The notes under the pieces were generated by a model that did no database searches, was not told the origin of the DNA, and saw nothing but the letters and a program-made list of their open reading frames with translations. 64,000 nucleotides of DNA from Lysobacteraceae bacterium NML08-0793 (GTDB lineage: Bacteria; Pseudomonadota; Gammaproteobacteria; Xanthomonadales; Xanthomonadaceae), in the NCBI GenBank assembly GCA_002798275.1, contig NWQR01000017.1, positions 24,348-88,347 on the forward strand, in the 5' to 3' direction. Both the position numbers and the translations under genes were made by a program. Positions 18,888 to 28,883 of this stretch are shown here, piece after piece. Numbering within the stretch: the first letter of the stretch is position 1; every line of letters starts with the position of its first letter.

Positions 18888-19200
18888 AGTCTGGTAGGTA
18901 GAGTTTGACCCCGCTGTTGGCAGTGAAATCCGCAAACGCCGCCCGGCCATCATCGTCAGCAATGATGCGGCCAATCGGAATCTGGCACGGGTGGTGGTCA
19001 TACCGCTCACCAGCAATACCGAGCGGCTCTATCCCGGTGAAGCCTTGGTCATGGCGGGGAGCCAGCAAAGCAAGGCCATGGCCGATCAAATCATGGCGGC
19101 GGACAAACAGCGCCTGAAAAGCCGCCTTGGTGCAGTTTCCAAGGCGGATATGCAGGCGGTTGAAGATGCCATCAAGCTGCATTTGGCATTGCCTTTGTAA
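18874..19200 (+). pseudogene. mazF: MazF/PemK-type toxin interrupted by an in-frame amber codon
   Basis: The frame from ATG 18874 reads MVRGEVW, then TAG at 18895-18897, then VEFDPAVGSEIRKRRPAIIVSND and on to a normal end at 19200 (LHLALPL). MazF proteins usually read RGEVWWV at this point, so the codon is most simply a TGG-to-TAG change of the second Trp. The rest of the 108-codon frame is intact and family-like, including RRPAIIVSN, VVVIPLTSN and the C-terminal helix. Without amber suppression or an internal start (an in-frame GTG lies at 18991), no full toxin can be made. Confidence 0.85.
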
Positions 19201-20436
19201 TCACACACTCCGTGTCGCAGTGGCCGGAGGGATGGCGGCGGCGCGCAGTGCGGGGGCGAGCACGGCGAGCTGGCCGAGCAGCCACAGCACCACGGCGGCG
19301 ATCGGCAGGGTTTGCCAGGGCAGGCGCGGCAGCTCGTATTTGGCCATCAGGAACTGGTTGAGGCCGAAGGCCAGCAGCAGGCCGAGCACGATGCCACCGG
19401 TAACGATGAGAAAGTTCTCGCTCTGGAAATAGCGCAGGATGTCGCCACGAGTGGCGCCGAGTGCGCGGCGGATGCCGATTTGCCGGGTGCGCTGCTGCAC
19501 CCAGAAGCTGGCAAGGCCGACGATGCCGAAGGCGGTGACGGCCAGCAGCACCACGGCGACGATGCCAAGCAGCCAGATCATGGCGCGATCCTCGGCAAAA
19601 TAGTCATGGCGGATTTCGGCAAAGGTTTGCTGCGCAATCAGGATGCGCTGCGGCTCCAGTTGCTTCAGCGTGTCAGCGGCGGCCTTCAGTGCAGCTTCGG
19701 GGGAATGGCCGGGTTCAAGCCGCAGCAGGTAGTTGCCGACCAGGGTATAGGGCAGGCGCATTGGTAGCAGCATGGAGTCGTATTGTTGCTGCGGGCCGCG
19801 TGCTTCATGGCTGGGGCGCAGCAGGTTGTCGATGACGCCGACGATGGTGATCGGTTGGGTGTCGAAGTACAGCGGTTTGCCGACGGCGCTCTCTCCCGGA
19901 TAGAGCTTGTCGGCCAGCGAACGGGTGATGATGATGCTGCGAATTTTCCCCAGCGCCTCGTTCATCGCAGCCTCGTTCGGCACATCAATGAGCTCTTCGC
20001 TGGCAAAATCGCGCCCGGCCAGCAGTGCGCTGCCCAGGGTGTGCCAGACGCGCTCGCCGCCCAGATACATGGTGGCATTGTGGTAGGTGACGTTATCGCC
20101 GGGGCTGGCGGACACGCCGCTGTTCCAGGAGCTATCGACCATCGGCAGTTGCGAAATCTGGCTGGCTTCAATCACTCCCGGCAAAGCGCGCAATGCGGCC
20201 AGGTCAGTCTGAGTCTGTGCCAGGGCATTGTTATGGCGGCCAATGCCGGTGAGTCGGATATTGACCAGATGCGCCTCGTCCACGCCGCTGACCACCTGGA
20301 GCGCCTGGAAGCGGCGCTGGATGAGGAACAGGGCATTGCAGAGGATGGCGCAGGTCAGCGCGATTTCCAGCAGCAGGATGCCAGCGGCGGATTTGTGCTG
20401 GCGCAGGGCAGAAAGAATCGGGCGCAGGTTCAACAT
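19201..20436 (-). CDS. MacB-like ABC transporter permease (second permease gene)
   Basis: The 411-residue FtsX/MacB-type permease has one N-terminal helix (about residues 18-38), a large periplasmic domain (about 45-280), and three C-terminal helices with the FtsX core signature (IGIRRALGATRGDILRYFQSENFLIVTGG). It is the last gene of the operon hlyD-like, ATPase, permease, permease, probably exporting a drug, lipid or peptide through an outer-membrane partner. Its stop codon lies immediately next to the end of the mazF remnant. It is probably transcribed from the sigma-54 promoter at 23775-23790. Confidence 0.9.
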   Translation of the reverse strand: MLNLRPILSALRQHKSAAGILLLEIALTCAILCNALFLIQRRFQALQVVSGVDEAHLVNIRLTGIGRHNNALAQTQTDLAALRALPGVIEASQISQLPMVDSSWNSGVSASPGDNVTYHNATMYLGGERVWHTLGSALLAGRDFASEELIDVPNEAAMNEALGKIRSIIITRSLADKLYPGESAVGKPLYFDTQPITIVGVIDNLLRPSHEARGPQQQYDSMLLPMRLPYTLVGNYLLRLEPGHSPEAALKAAADTLKQLEPQRILIAQQTFAEIRHDYFAEDRAMIWLLGIVAVVLLAVTAFGIVGLASFWVQQRTRQIGIRRALGATRGDILRYFQSENFLIVTGGIVLGLLLAFGLNQFLMAKYELPRLPWQTLPIAAVVLWLLGQLAVLAPALRAAAIPPATATRSV

Positions 20437-20443
20437 GAGAGCC

Positions 20444-21736
20444 TCACTGGAGTTTCAACTGGATGGCGGGCGGGATATGCATCGCGCGCCAGGCGGGCAG
20501 CCATGCAGCCAGGAGGCTGGCGGCCACGGCGATGACGAAAGTGGTCAGCAGCATCGGCAGGTTCATCTGCGCAAGTTCAGCATAGGCGCTGGGTTGCTGG
20601 CGCACGCCCCACAGGCCGAGGAAGGCGAGCAGCAGCCCGGCAGCGCCGCCGATGAGGCCAATCAGGCCGCCTTCCACCAGCAATTGCAGAAAGATTTGCC
20701 GGCGGCTGGCGCCGAGCGCGCGGCGCACGCCGATTTCACCGCTGCGGCGCAGGAACTTGGCCAGCATCAGCCCGACAACGTTCACCAGACACACCGCCAG
20801 AAAACCCAGCGCCAGCCACAGTTGCAGCTTGACATCGGCAGGCACGACCCGGGTGTAGTCCAGCCAGGCCATGACATCGCGCAGGCGTACATTGGGCGGG
20901 CGGGAAAAACGTCCGGCGTCTTTTTGCTTGGCCGAGTAGTTTTCCAGATAACGCTTGAAATCCCCGGCCTGTCCTGGGGATTCCAGCTCCACCCAGTATT
21001 GAAGCCAGGCGCAGGGGGCGTTGAGATCGGTGTGCGCGCCTTCGTACATGGCAAAACAGTTCATGTTGCCGCTGGCCGACCAGTTCAAATCGCGCGCGGT
21101 GTGGTAGGGCACGATGGCCAGCTCCGGCCTGCTGAACGCGGAGACATTGTTGTCATAAAAGCGCGGCGTGGGTCGCCATGGCGCCATCACGCCGACAATG
21201 CGGAAAGTGGTGCCATTGATGCGCACGTCCTTGCCGACCGAATTGCCGCCGGCAAACAGTTTCTCGTTGAGTTCGTCGGTGATGACGGCCACCCGCGCGG
21301 CGGCGGCGTCTTCGCTGGCCTGCCAGGGCTGGCCGTAGCGCAACGGCACATTGAACATCGGGAAGAAATCGGCACTGGCGCTACGGGTGCTGGTCAGCAT
21401 CGGCTCGCTGCCTTCGCCGCCCTGGATGACCGTATCGCTCCAGGCGGTGATGACCTGACGCTTGGCGCGGCCTTCGGCCAGCAACGTCTCGGCATCAAAG
21501 CGCGAGACATCATCGGGTGGCTCGCTGTCCTGCGAGTCTTGCGGATACATGTCCAGCTGCACCCGGAACAGGCGCTCGCTCTTGTCCGGGATGGGGTTGC
21601 CCGAGAGCGTGCGGAACACGGTGAGCGTGGTCATGGTCGCGCCGATGCCCACGGCAATGGTGAGAATCATCAACACCGTGAGCGCGCGGTTGCGCCGCAA
21701 ACTCATCCGGGCAAGTTTCAGGTAATAGGCCAGCAT
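20444..21736 (-). CDS. MacB-like ABC transporter permease (first permease gene)
   Basis: The 430-residue permease has an N-terminal helix in MLAYYLKLARMSLRRNRALTVLMIL..., a periplasmic MacB-PCD domain (about 45-300) and the C-terminal FtsX domain (LRRSGEIGVRRALGASRRQIFLQLLVEGG). It is paralogous to the next gene, so the transporter is probably a heterodimer of two permeases with one ATPase type. The start at 21736 is favoured over an in-frame start 12 bp upstream. It follows the ATPase gene by 8 bp. Confidence 0.9.
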   Translation of the reverse strand: MLAYYLKLARMSLRRNRALTVLMILTIAVGIGATMTTLTVFRTLSGNPIPDKSERLFRVQLDMYPQDSQDSEPPDDVSRFDAETLLAEGRAKRQVITAWSDTVIQGGEGSEPMLTSTRSASADFFPMFNVPLRYGQPWQASEDAAAARVAVITDELNEKLFAGGNSVGKDVRINGTTFRIVGVMAPWRPTPRFYDNNVSAFSRPELAIVPYHTARDLNWSASGNMNCFAMYEGAHTDLNAPCAWLQYWVELESPGQAGDFKRYLENYSAKQKDAGRFSRPPNVRLRDVMAWLDYTRVVPADVKLQLWLALGFLAVCLVNVVGLMLAKFLRRSGEIGVRRALGASRRQIFLQLLVEGGLIGLIGGAAGLLLAFLGLWGVRQQPSAYAELAQMNLPMLLTTFVIAVAASLLAAWLPAWRAMHIPPAIQLKLQ

Positions 21737-21744
21737 GGGACACC

Positions 21745-22419
<675 letters not shown>

Positions 22420-22465
22420 GAGTTTGACTCCGGGGATTGGGGGGATGCTCAGGGCGAGCCGGTTT

Positions 22466-23740
22466 TCAATGCACCCGCACTTTTTCGGCATCGCCAAGGT
22501 GGTCGTGGCCGGACACGATGATGCGCTCGCCTTCAGTCAGGCCGCTGACGATTTCCATCGCATCCAGGCTGCGTGCGCCAGTCTTGATGGGGCGTTGCGT
22601 GGCGATGCCGTCCATCACCACCCAGACGCGCGCTGCAACGCCTTGATCCAGCGCCGGCCCGCGCTCCACCATCAGCACGTCATGACGGGTATCAAGCAGA
22701 ATGCGTGCGGCCAGCCGCTGGTTTTGGCGCAGCGCCGCCGGTTGCTGGCCGTCGGCAAAGCGCAGCCTGGCGCTGACTTCGCCATTCACCACTTCCGGCG
22801 ATACCGCCGACACGCTGGCCGACCAGCGCTGGTTGTTGCCGGAAAGCTCGGCGGGCATGCCGATGGCCAAGTCGCGGGCAAAGCTCTCCGGCACCTTGAT
22901 TTCCACCTCGAAACGGCTCAAATCCACCACGCTTAGCAACGGCGCATTGGCCGCGACGTTCTGCCCCTGGCTGACAAACACCTGCCCGACTTGGCCGTCG
23001 AACGGCGCGCGCAGCTGCAATGCCTCGACCTGACGGCGCAGCTCGCTGACTAGGGCGCGTTGGCGCTCGGCCAGTGCCTGACGTTGACTGGCATCTTGTT
23101 CGGCGGCGGCGCCTTGCAAGCCGGCATCGGTGCGGGCGTGTCCGAGGCCGATATTGGCTTTCTGTACCGCATCCTGGGCGCGGGCAAAATCTACTTGAGC
23201 CACCGCACCGCCTTCATAGCCGCGCTGGTAGCGCTCCATTTCGCGCTGGGCTGCCTGCTGCTCCACCCGTGCCTGATCGAGCATGCGTGCCGCATTGGCG
23301 CGGGCGATTCGGGTGACCAGCGCTGCGCGTCGGGCTTCGGCTTCAAGGCTGGCGAGTGCGGCTTCTTCCTGCGCCAGACGGCTCATCAATTCCGGGCTGT
23401 CGATTTCCGCCAGCAGCGCGCCTTGCTTGACCGCATCCCCGGCCACCACTGCCAAGCGCACCGTGCCGCTGCCAATGGCGTACAGGCTGGGGCTGTTGCT
23501 GGCGATTACCCGACCTTCGGCATTGATATCGCGCACCAGATCGCCGCGTTTGACCTCGGCAATGCGCAGGCGCGCGGCATCCACGGAATGACTGCTCGCC
23601 AGCCAGCCGCGCCCGATCCAGCCGATACCGGCCAGCAAGCCCAATGCGATGCCGACAGGCAGCAGCCAGCGGCGGTGGCGACCGATGCCGCCGGCGGGGG
23701 AGCGCGGGATGTCTTGGGCAGAGGTGTCGCGGATGCTCAT
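22466..23740 (-). CDS. HlyD/MacA-family periplasmic adaptor of the efflux system
   Basis: The 424-residue protein links the ABC transporter to an outer-membrane channel. It has an N-terminal membrane anchor (about residues 25-45, LLPVGIALGLLAGIGWI), the first half of a lipoyl/barrel-sandwich domain (INAEGRVIASNSPSLYAIGSGTV), and a long alpha-helical hairpin (about 125-235, Ala/Glu/Gln rich). Then come the second lipoyl half (LRAPFDGQVGQVFVSQGQNV) and beta-barrel and membrane-proximal domains. The ATG at 23740 is required because an upstream in-frame start would lie inside the sigma-54 promoter. First gene of the operon. Confidence 0.9.
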   Translation of the reverse strand: MSIRDTSAQDIPRSPAGGIGRHRRWLLPVGIALGLLAGIGWIGRGWLASSHSVDAARLRIAEVKRGDLVRDINAEGRVIASNSPSLYAIGSGTVRLAVVAGDAVKQGALLAEIDSPELMSRLAQEEAALASLEAEARRAALVTRIARANAARMLDQARVEQQAAQREMERYQRGYEGGAVAQVDFARAQDAVQKANIGLGHARTDAGLQGAAAEQDASQRQALAERQRALVSELRRQVEALQLRAPFDGQVGQVFVSQGQNVAANAPLLSVVDLSRFEVEIKVPESFARDLAIGMPAELSGNNQRWSASVSAVSPEVVNGEVSARLRFADGQQPAALRQNQRLAARILLDTRHDVLMVERGPALDQGVAARVWVVMDGIATQRPIKTGARSLDAMEIVSGLTEGERIIVSGHDHLGDAEKVRVH

Positions 23741-23774
23741 GGTGCACACAGCAGAAGGAAACACTTGGGCTTTC

Positions 23775-23790
23775 AGCAAACTGCGTGCCA
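23775..23790 (-). promoter_or_regulatory. Perfect sigma-54 promoter of the efflux operon
   Basis: On the minus strand the sequence is TGGCACG-CAGT-TTGCT, an exact match to the -24/-12 consensus TGGCACG-N4-TTGCW, with 10 nt between the invariant GG and GC. Transcription should begin near 23764, about 24 nt before the adaptor ATG at 23740. The sigma-54 response regulator at 14872-16203 is the obvious activator candidate. Confidence 0.92.
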
Positions 23791-23833
23791 ATGGCAACTA
23801 TTTGTTTTTTATGAATTAATTGGGTTTTTCCGG

Positions 23834-23866
23834 TGTCCGTAAAAGCTGGCCGGACGTCCGCGGACA
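23834..23866. promoter_or_regulatory. Candidate upstream activating sequence for the sigma-54 regulator
   Basis: TGTCCG (23834-23839), the perfect palindrome CGGACGTCCG (23851-23860) and CGGACA (23861-23866) make a cluster of alternating GTCCG/CGGAC half-sites. The centre is about 85 bp upstream of the predicted sigma-54 start, the usual distance for an NtrC-class enhancer. Binding by the adjacent-cluster regulator is inferred. Confidence 0.6.
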
Positions 23867-23878
23867 ACTGCGTTTGCT

Positions 23879-23908
23879 AATGCGAATAATTATCAATTTG
23901 TATATAAT
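23879..23908 (+). promoter_or_regulatory. Fur-box-like sequence and -10 of the haem receptor gene
   Basis: AATGCGAATAATTATCAATT (23879-23898) resembles the classical Fur box built from NATWAT repeats, and TATAAT follows at 23903-23908. The overlap suggests iron-dependent repression of the TonB receptor gene starting at 23938. Confidence 0.7.
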
Positions 23909-23937
23909 CGCGTACCCTTTTCACCGCCTTGAATTGC

Positions 23938-26304
23938 ATGTTTACGGTCTTTCTGCGCCGCCCGCTGGCTGCGGCGATTGCGTTTTCCCTGCTTGGCCCG
24001 CTGCCTGTCCTCGCTGCCGACAATGCTGCCGATGCCGATAATGCGGCTGATACGTCTAGGCAAACCACCCGCTACAGTCTCGATACCGTCGTGGTGCAGG
24101 GGCGGCGCAGCCTGAATGACGAGGTCATCACCGACCAGAAAAACCGTGAGGTGATTGCGCAGGAAATGGTGCGCGATATCCGCGACTTGGTGCGCTACAC
24201 CACCGATGTGGGCATCAGCGACAGTGGTCGCCACCTGAAAGGCTTTGCCATCCGTGGGGTGGAGGGCAACCGGGTTGGCATCAGCGTCGATGGTGTATCG
24301 CTGCCGGACTTCGAAGAAAACTCGCTGTACAACCGTTATGGCAATTTCAACAACTCTAGGATGTCGATAGACCCGGAGCTGGTGCGCGCGGTGAGCATCG
24401 TCAAGGGCGCCGATGCGTTTTCCGGCGGCAGTGGTGCACTCGGTGGCCGGGTTGATTACCGCACGCTGGAGGCGAGCGATATCGTCCGTGCCGGCAACGA
24501 AACCGGCTTTTTGCTGCGCAGCGGCTACGCCAGCAAAAACCGTGAATGGGTCAATGGCTTTGCGGTCGGTTATGCCGGGGATGCGTTTGAAACGCTGCTG
24601 ATGTATTCGCACCGGCATGGGCATGAGATGACCAGCCGCGGCGAAGGCCCGTACTACTATCAGGACAAGAGCCAGCACCCAGATCCTGCGCGGCACAAAC
24701 AGGACAGCTATCTTGCCAAGTTCCGCTGGCATATCAGTCCGGCGCATAGCCTGTCGCTGGCATTGACCGGGCAGTTTGCGCGCAACTTTACCGATGAACG
24801 CTCCTATACGCTGTTTGGTTCGCAATGGCGCGAGGCCGAGGACATCAGCCGCCGCAACAATGTGCAACTGGGCTATGCCTGGAACCCGCAGAGCGACTGG
24901 CTGGCGAGCTTGAATGTGGATGCCGATTACCAGCGCACCGATTTGTCGGCGGTCAACTACAAGGGCAGCCGCAACTTCACCAGCAATGAAAAAGAGCTGG
25001 GCGAGGTGTATGACCGCCGCATGCACACCCGCTTCAAGCGATTGACCTTCGGTCTGGAAACCTTGCCGCTGGACTTGGGCAGCAGCCAGCACACGCTGGC
25101 ATTCAAGGCATTTGCCGCCGACCGCGAGTTCTGGAACATCAATTACGACACTTATATATTCAGCGGCGAAGCCACCCGGCAGCCACCCTATGCCATCCAG
25201 TACCCGGTCAATACCCGGCAATACGGTTTTTCGCTGGAAGACCGGGTGCAGTGGAGCCAAGCACTTTCCAGCCGTTTTGGTCTGCGCTATGACCATGAAC
25301 GGCTGAATCCGCAGGCACTGAACGCGCCTTGCAGCAAGGCCTGCATTGCCGAGGGGCGTCCGCAGGGCAATACCTTTGAAAACTGGAATGGCTTGGCAAG
25401 CGTGGTGGCGCAGTTGGATCGGCACTGGGCGCTGGGGGCCACGGTCAGCACCGGCTACCGGGTGCCGACCGCATCGGAAATGTATTTCACCTTCCAAAAT
25501 GCCTATGGCAGCTGGAAGTCCAACCCGGATTTGCGCGCCGAGCGCAGCGTCAATTACAGCCTGACCCTGCAAGGCGAAGGTGAAGCCGGTAGCGTGAATA
25601 TCAGCCTGTATCAGGTCAATTACCGCGACTTTTTGTTCGAGCAGGAATCCATCACCCGTACCCGCAATCCGTATTATGAGCAATGCCAAGCTTGGGGCTG
25701 CGCCGAATATAACGAAGCTCCGGTGCAGCAGATGGTCAATCTCGACCGGGCAAGGATTCGCGGGCTGGAGCTTTCCAGTCATTTGAACCTAGCGCATTAC
25801 TGGCCGCAACTGACCGGCTGGCAGCTTTCGGCGCAACTGGGCTACAGCAAGGGGCGCCTTTCCAGCGACAACAGCCTGCTGTCCATCCAGCCACTGAAGG
25901 GCATTCTGGGGCTGGACTATCAGGCGCCCAGTGGTCGCTGGGCGGTATTTGCCCGCGGCACCTATCTTGGCGCGAAAAAGGCCGGTGATGCCCAAGTGGT
26001 GCAGAACGTGTATTCCTACCGCACCCGCAGCTTCAGCCGCGAAGTAACGACCTATCCGTACCTCAACCGCCGTGCGGTGTTGATGGATATTTACGGCTTT
26101 ATTCGCGCGGGCGAGCGTTTCACCTTCCGTGCCGGGGTTTACAACTTGTTCAACCGCAAATACCACACCTGGGATGCGCTGCGCGGCATCAATGCCCATT
26201 ACGGTGCCAGCACCACCAACTCGGTGGATCGGGATGGCTACGGACTGGAGCGCTTCCACGCGCCGGGACGCAATTTCAGCCTGTCGATGGAATACCTGTT
26301 CTGA
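23938..26304 (+). CDS. TonB-dependent haem/haemoglobin-type receptor
   Basis: The 788-residue outer-membrane receptor has a signal peptide (to about residue 27, VLAADNA), a plug domain (about 40-170: YSLDTVVVQGRRSLNDEVI, LVRYTTDVGISDSGRHLKGFAIRGVEGNRVGISVDGVSLPDF-type block) and a barrel. The haem-receptor signature region is around 505-530 (YRVPTASEMYFTF, NPDLRAERSVNY) and the C-terminus is SLSMEYLF. The blocks match the TonB-haemoglobin/transferrin/lactoferrin receptor class (HmuR/HugA-like). No haem oxygenase or haem ABC transporter is next to it. The ATG at 23938 is chosen over an upstream TTG at 23929. Confidence 0.88.
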   Translation: MFTVFLRRPLAAAIAFSLLGPLPVLAADNAADADNAADTSRQTTRYSLDTVVVQGRRSLNDEVITDQKNREVIAQEMVRDIRDLVRYTTDVGISDSGRHLKGFAIRGVEGNRVGISVDGVSLPDFEENSLYNRYGNFNNSRMSIDPELVRAVSIVKGADAFSGGSGALGGRVDYRTLEASDIVRAGNETGFLLRSGYASKNREWVNGFAVGYAGDAFETLLMYSHRHGHEMTSRGEGPYYYQDKSQHPDPARHKQDSYLAKFRWHISPAHSLSLALTGQFARNFTDERSYTLFGSQWREAEDISRRNNVQLGYAWNPQSDWLASLNVDADYQRTDLSAVNYKGSRNFTSNEKELGEVYDRRMHTRFKRLTFGLETLPLDLGSSQHTLAFKAFAADREFWNINYDTYIFSGEATRQPPYAIQYPVNTRQYGFSLEDRVQWSQALSSRFGLRYDHERLNPQALNAPCSKACIAEGRPQGNTFENWNGLASVVAQLDRHWALGATVSTGYRVPTASEMYFTFQNAYGSWKSNPDLRAERSVNYSLTLQGEGEAGSVNISLYQVNYRDFLFEQESITRTRNPYYEQCQAWGCAEYNEAPVQQMVNLDRARIRGLELSSHLNLAHYWPQLTGWQLSAQLGYSKGRLSSDNSLLSIQPLKGILGLDYQAPSGRWAVFARGTYLGAKKAGDAQVVQNVYSYRTRSFSREVTTYPYLNRRAVLMDIYGFIRAGERFTFRAGVYNLFNRKYHTWDALRGINAHYGASTTNSVDRDGYGLERFHAPGRNFSLSMEYLF

Positions 26305-26382
26305 CCTGACGCCTGCTTGCCGGGTCGGCAGGCTTTCAGCTTGCCCCATTACAATGCAGCACCGTTTATTGGAGTGTGCCGG

Positions 26383-28212
26383 ATGTGTGGGATTGTCGGG
26401 GCGATTGCCAGCCGTGATGTGGTGCCGTTGTTGGTCGAAGGGCTGAAGCGGCTGGAATATCGCGGTTATGACTCGGCCGGATTGGCGGTGATTGCCGATG
26501 GCGAAGTCGAGCGTGTGCGCCGTACCGGGCGCGTAACGGAAATGGAGGCGGCAGCCTTGGATGCGGGGCTTGCCGCCTCGCTCGGTATCGGGCATACCCG
26601 CTGGGCGACCCACGGCGGCGTAACCGAGGCCAATGCCCATCCGATGGTCAGCCGTGGCCGTCTGGCGCTGGTGCATAACGGCATCATCGAGAACCACGAA
26701 ACTTGGCGTGAGTTCCTGCGCGGCGAAGGCTATGCGTTCGACTCGCAGACCGATACGGAGGTCATCGCCCATCTGGTTCACTATCACCAACAGCAAGGCG
26801 CCAGCCTGTTGCAAGCGGTGCAACAGGTCAGCCGCGTGCTGGAAGGCGCCTATGCCATCGCCGTGATTGACCGCGACGCGCCCGATTGTATGGTGGTGGC
26901 GCGTATGGGCTGCCCGCTGCTGATTGGCGTGGGCGAGGGCGAAAACTTCATCGCCTCGGATGTTTCGGCCATCCTGCAAGCCACCCGGCAGGTGATGTTT
27001 CTGGAAGAAGGCGATACCGCGCAGTTGAGCCGCGAGCGCGTGGATATTTTCGATGCCGAAGGCAAGCCGGTCAGCCGTGCGCTGCATACCTCGGATGTAT
27101 CACTGGCATCGCTGGAGCTTGGCCCCTATAGCCACTTCATGCAGAAGGAAATCCACGAGCAGCCAGCGGCATTGGCCGACACCATCGAGGGGATTTCCGA
27201 TCTGGCCGCCTTTGATGCGCAGCTTTTTGGCGCAGAAAACGCCGAGTTCGCGCAGATTGAATCGGTGCAGATTCTCGCCTGCGGTACCAGCTTTTATGCT
27301 GGCCTTGTGGCGCGCTACTGGATTGAATCATTGGCCGGTATTCCCTGCGCAGTGGATATCGCCAGCGAATACCGTTATCGCGATGTGGTGGCGCGCCCCA
27401 ATCAGCTGGTGGTGACCATCTCGCAATCCGGTGAAACACTGGACACCTTGGAGGCGCTGAAATACGCCAAGGGCGAAGGCCAGGCGCTGACGCTGTCGAT
27501 TTGCAACGTACCCGAGAGTGCTATCCCGCGTGCCAGCCGCTGGGTGTTCTATACCCGCGCCGGGGCAGAGATTGGTGTGGCCTCGACCAAGGCCTTCACC
27601 ACGCAATTGGTAGCTCTGTTTGTGCTGGCCGGTACGCTGGCGAAACTGCGCGGGCGACTGGCACCGGCGCATGAAGCCGAGCTGGTCGATGCCCTGCGCC
27701 ACCTGCCCGGCAGCGTGCAACATGCACTCAATCTGGAGCCGCAAATCAGAGCTTGGAGCGAGAAGTTCATCGCCAAGCAACATGCGTTGTTCCTTGGGCG
27801 CGGCGTGCATTATCCAATCGCGCTTGAAGGCGCGTTGAAGCTCAAGGAAATCTCCTATATCCATGCCGAAGGCTATCCCGCCGGCGAGCTCAAGCACGGC
27901 CCGCTGGCATTGGTGGACAGCGAAATGCCGGTGGTGGTGATTGCCCCGAATGACCGCCTGCTGGAAAAAGTCAAAGCCAATATCCAGGAAGTGCGCGCCC
28001 GCGGTGGCGAGATGTTCGTGTTTGCCGATGCCGACAGCCATTTTGGCGAAGAAGACGGCGTGCACGTGATTCGCGCCCCACGCCATGCCGGGCTACTCTC
28101 GCCCATCGTGCACGCCATTCCGGTGCAGCTTTTGGCCTATCACACGGCACTGGCGCGTGGCACGGATGTGGACAAGCCGCGCAACCTTGCCAAGAGCGTG
28201 ACCGTGGAATGA
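26383..28212 (+). CDS. glmS: Glutamine-fructose-6-phosphate aminotransferase (isomerising)
   Basis: GlmS makes glucosamine-6-phosphate from fructose-6-phosphate and glutamine, the first step of UDP-GlcNAc synthesis. The 609-residue protein starts MCGIVGA, with Cys2 as the glutaminase nucleophile, and GGAG lies 8 nt before the ATG at 26383. The N-terminal Ntn-hydrolase domain has [11 protein letters not shown] and HNGIIENH. Two SIS domains follow ([20 protein letters not shown]), and the end [12 protein letters not shown] is canonical. No glmS ribozyme-like leader is visible in the 78 bp upstream. The related gene glmU is 16.7 kb upstream. Confidence 0.98.
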   Translation: MCGIVGAIASRDVVPLLVEGLKRLEYRGYDSAGLAVIADGEVERVRRTGRVTEMEAAALDAGLAASLGIGHTRWATHGGVTEANAHPMVSRGRLALVHNGIIENHETWREFLRGEGYAFDSQTDTEVIAHLVHYHQQQGASLLQAVQQVSRVLEGAYAIAVIDRDAPDCMVVARMGCPLLIGVGEGENFIASDVSAILQATRQVMFLEEGDTAQLSRERVDIFDAEGKPVSRALHTSDVSLASLELGPYSHFMQKEIHEQPAALADTIEGISDLAAFDAQLFGAENAEFAQIESVQILACGTSFYAGLVARYWIESLAGIPCAVDIASEYRYRDVVARPNQLVVTISQSGETLDTLEALKYAKGEGQALTLSICNVPESAIPRASRWVFYTRAGAEIGVASTKAFTTQLVALFVLAGTLAKLRGRLAPAHEAELVDALRHLPGSVQHALNLEPQIRAWSEKFIAKQHALFLGRGVHYPIALEGALKLKEISYIHAEGYPAGELKHGPLALVDSEMPVVVIAPNDRLLEKVKANIQEVRARGGEMFVFADADSHFGEEDGVHVIRAPRHAGLLSPIVHAIPVQLLAYHTALARGTDVDKPRNLAKSVTVE

Positions 28213-28279
28213 CGCGGCGCCTGCGCGCGGCCTTTGGGTAGCGCCGTTTTTCGAGAAAACCGTGCTTGCAGTGGCTCCC

Positions 28280-28302
28280 GCGCAAGGCTGAACCGCTTGC
28301 GC
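28280..28302. terminator. Weak hairpin between glmS and the msrC-like gene
   Basis: GCGCAAG-GCTGAACCG-CTTGCGC is a perfect 7-bp stem in the 157-bp gap between two convergent genes. No T run follows on either strand, so it is only a possible terminator. Confidence 0.3.
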
Positions 28303-28369
28303 GTCTTTCACCCAAGGTCGTGGCTTTTGGCCGGAAACTCGGTCGCAGCGAAGACGTATCAGTAGTCGC

Positions 28370-28852
28370 TTAGGGCAGCGACTGGACAAACAGTGCGGCG
28401 ATGGCCTCCAGGCCGCGCTGGTCGTCGGCATCGAAACGCGCCGGCAGCGGGCTGTCGATATCAAGCACGCCAATTAGCGTGCCGTCCTTCAGCAGCGGGA
28501 TGACGATTTCCGAGCGCGATGCGGCATCGCAGGCGATATGGCCGGGAAAGGCGTGCACATCGTCAATGCGCTGGGTCTGGCGCTGACTGGCCGCCGCACC
28601 GCAAACCCCTTTGTCCAGCGGGATGCGCACACAGGCCGGCAGCCCTTGGAACGGGCCGACGACCAGCTCCTTGCCGTCAAAAAAATAAAACCCGGCCCAG
28701 TTCAGGTCGGGCAGGCTGTTGAACAACAAGGCGGAAAGATTGGCCGCATTGGCGATGTGATTTTGCTCGCCGTGGAAAAGCTGCCGGGCAGAGGCCAGCA
28801 GTTGTGCATATTGGTCAGGCTTCTGGCCTGCAAGTGTGATCGGATTGAACAT
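28370..28852 (-). CDS. msrC: GAF-domain free methionine-(R)-sulfoxide reductase
   Basis: This enzyme reduces free methionine-R-sulfoxide, repairing oxidised methionine. The 160-residue GAF protein has the three family cysteines seen in E. coli MsrC/YebR: PACVRIPL, KGVCGAA and GHIACDAAS. It also has the typical NLSALLF...LNWAGFYF opening and GVLDIDSP. The ATG at 28852 is used; an upstream TTG at 28858 adds two residues only. It is divergent from bioD with a 31-bp gap, so the two promoters must overlap. Confidence 0.93.
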   Translation of the reverse strand: MFNPITLAGQKPDQYAQLLASARQLFHGEQNHIANAANLSALLFNSLPDLNWAGFYFFDGKELVVGPFQGLPACVRIPLDKGVCGAAASQRQTQRIDDVHAFPGHIACDAASRSEIVIPLLKDGTLIGVLDIDSPLPARFDADDQRGLEAIAALFVQSLP

Positions 28853-28883
28853 ACGCAAAGTGTAAAGCGTCGATAATGCACGG

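Noticed and set aside
23893..25782. Long open frame on the minus strand through the haem-receptor gene (629 codons)
   Set aside because: It is antisense to a clear TonB receptor, has no recognisable domain and no ribosome binding site; long antisense frames are common in GC-rich genes.
26305..26382. glmS ribozyme upstream of glmS
   Set aside because: The 78-bp gap is too short and lacks the ribozyme core; such ribozymes are typical of Firmicutes.
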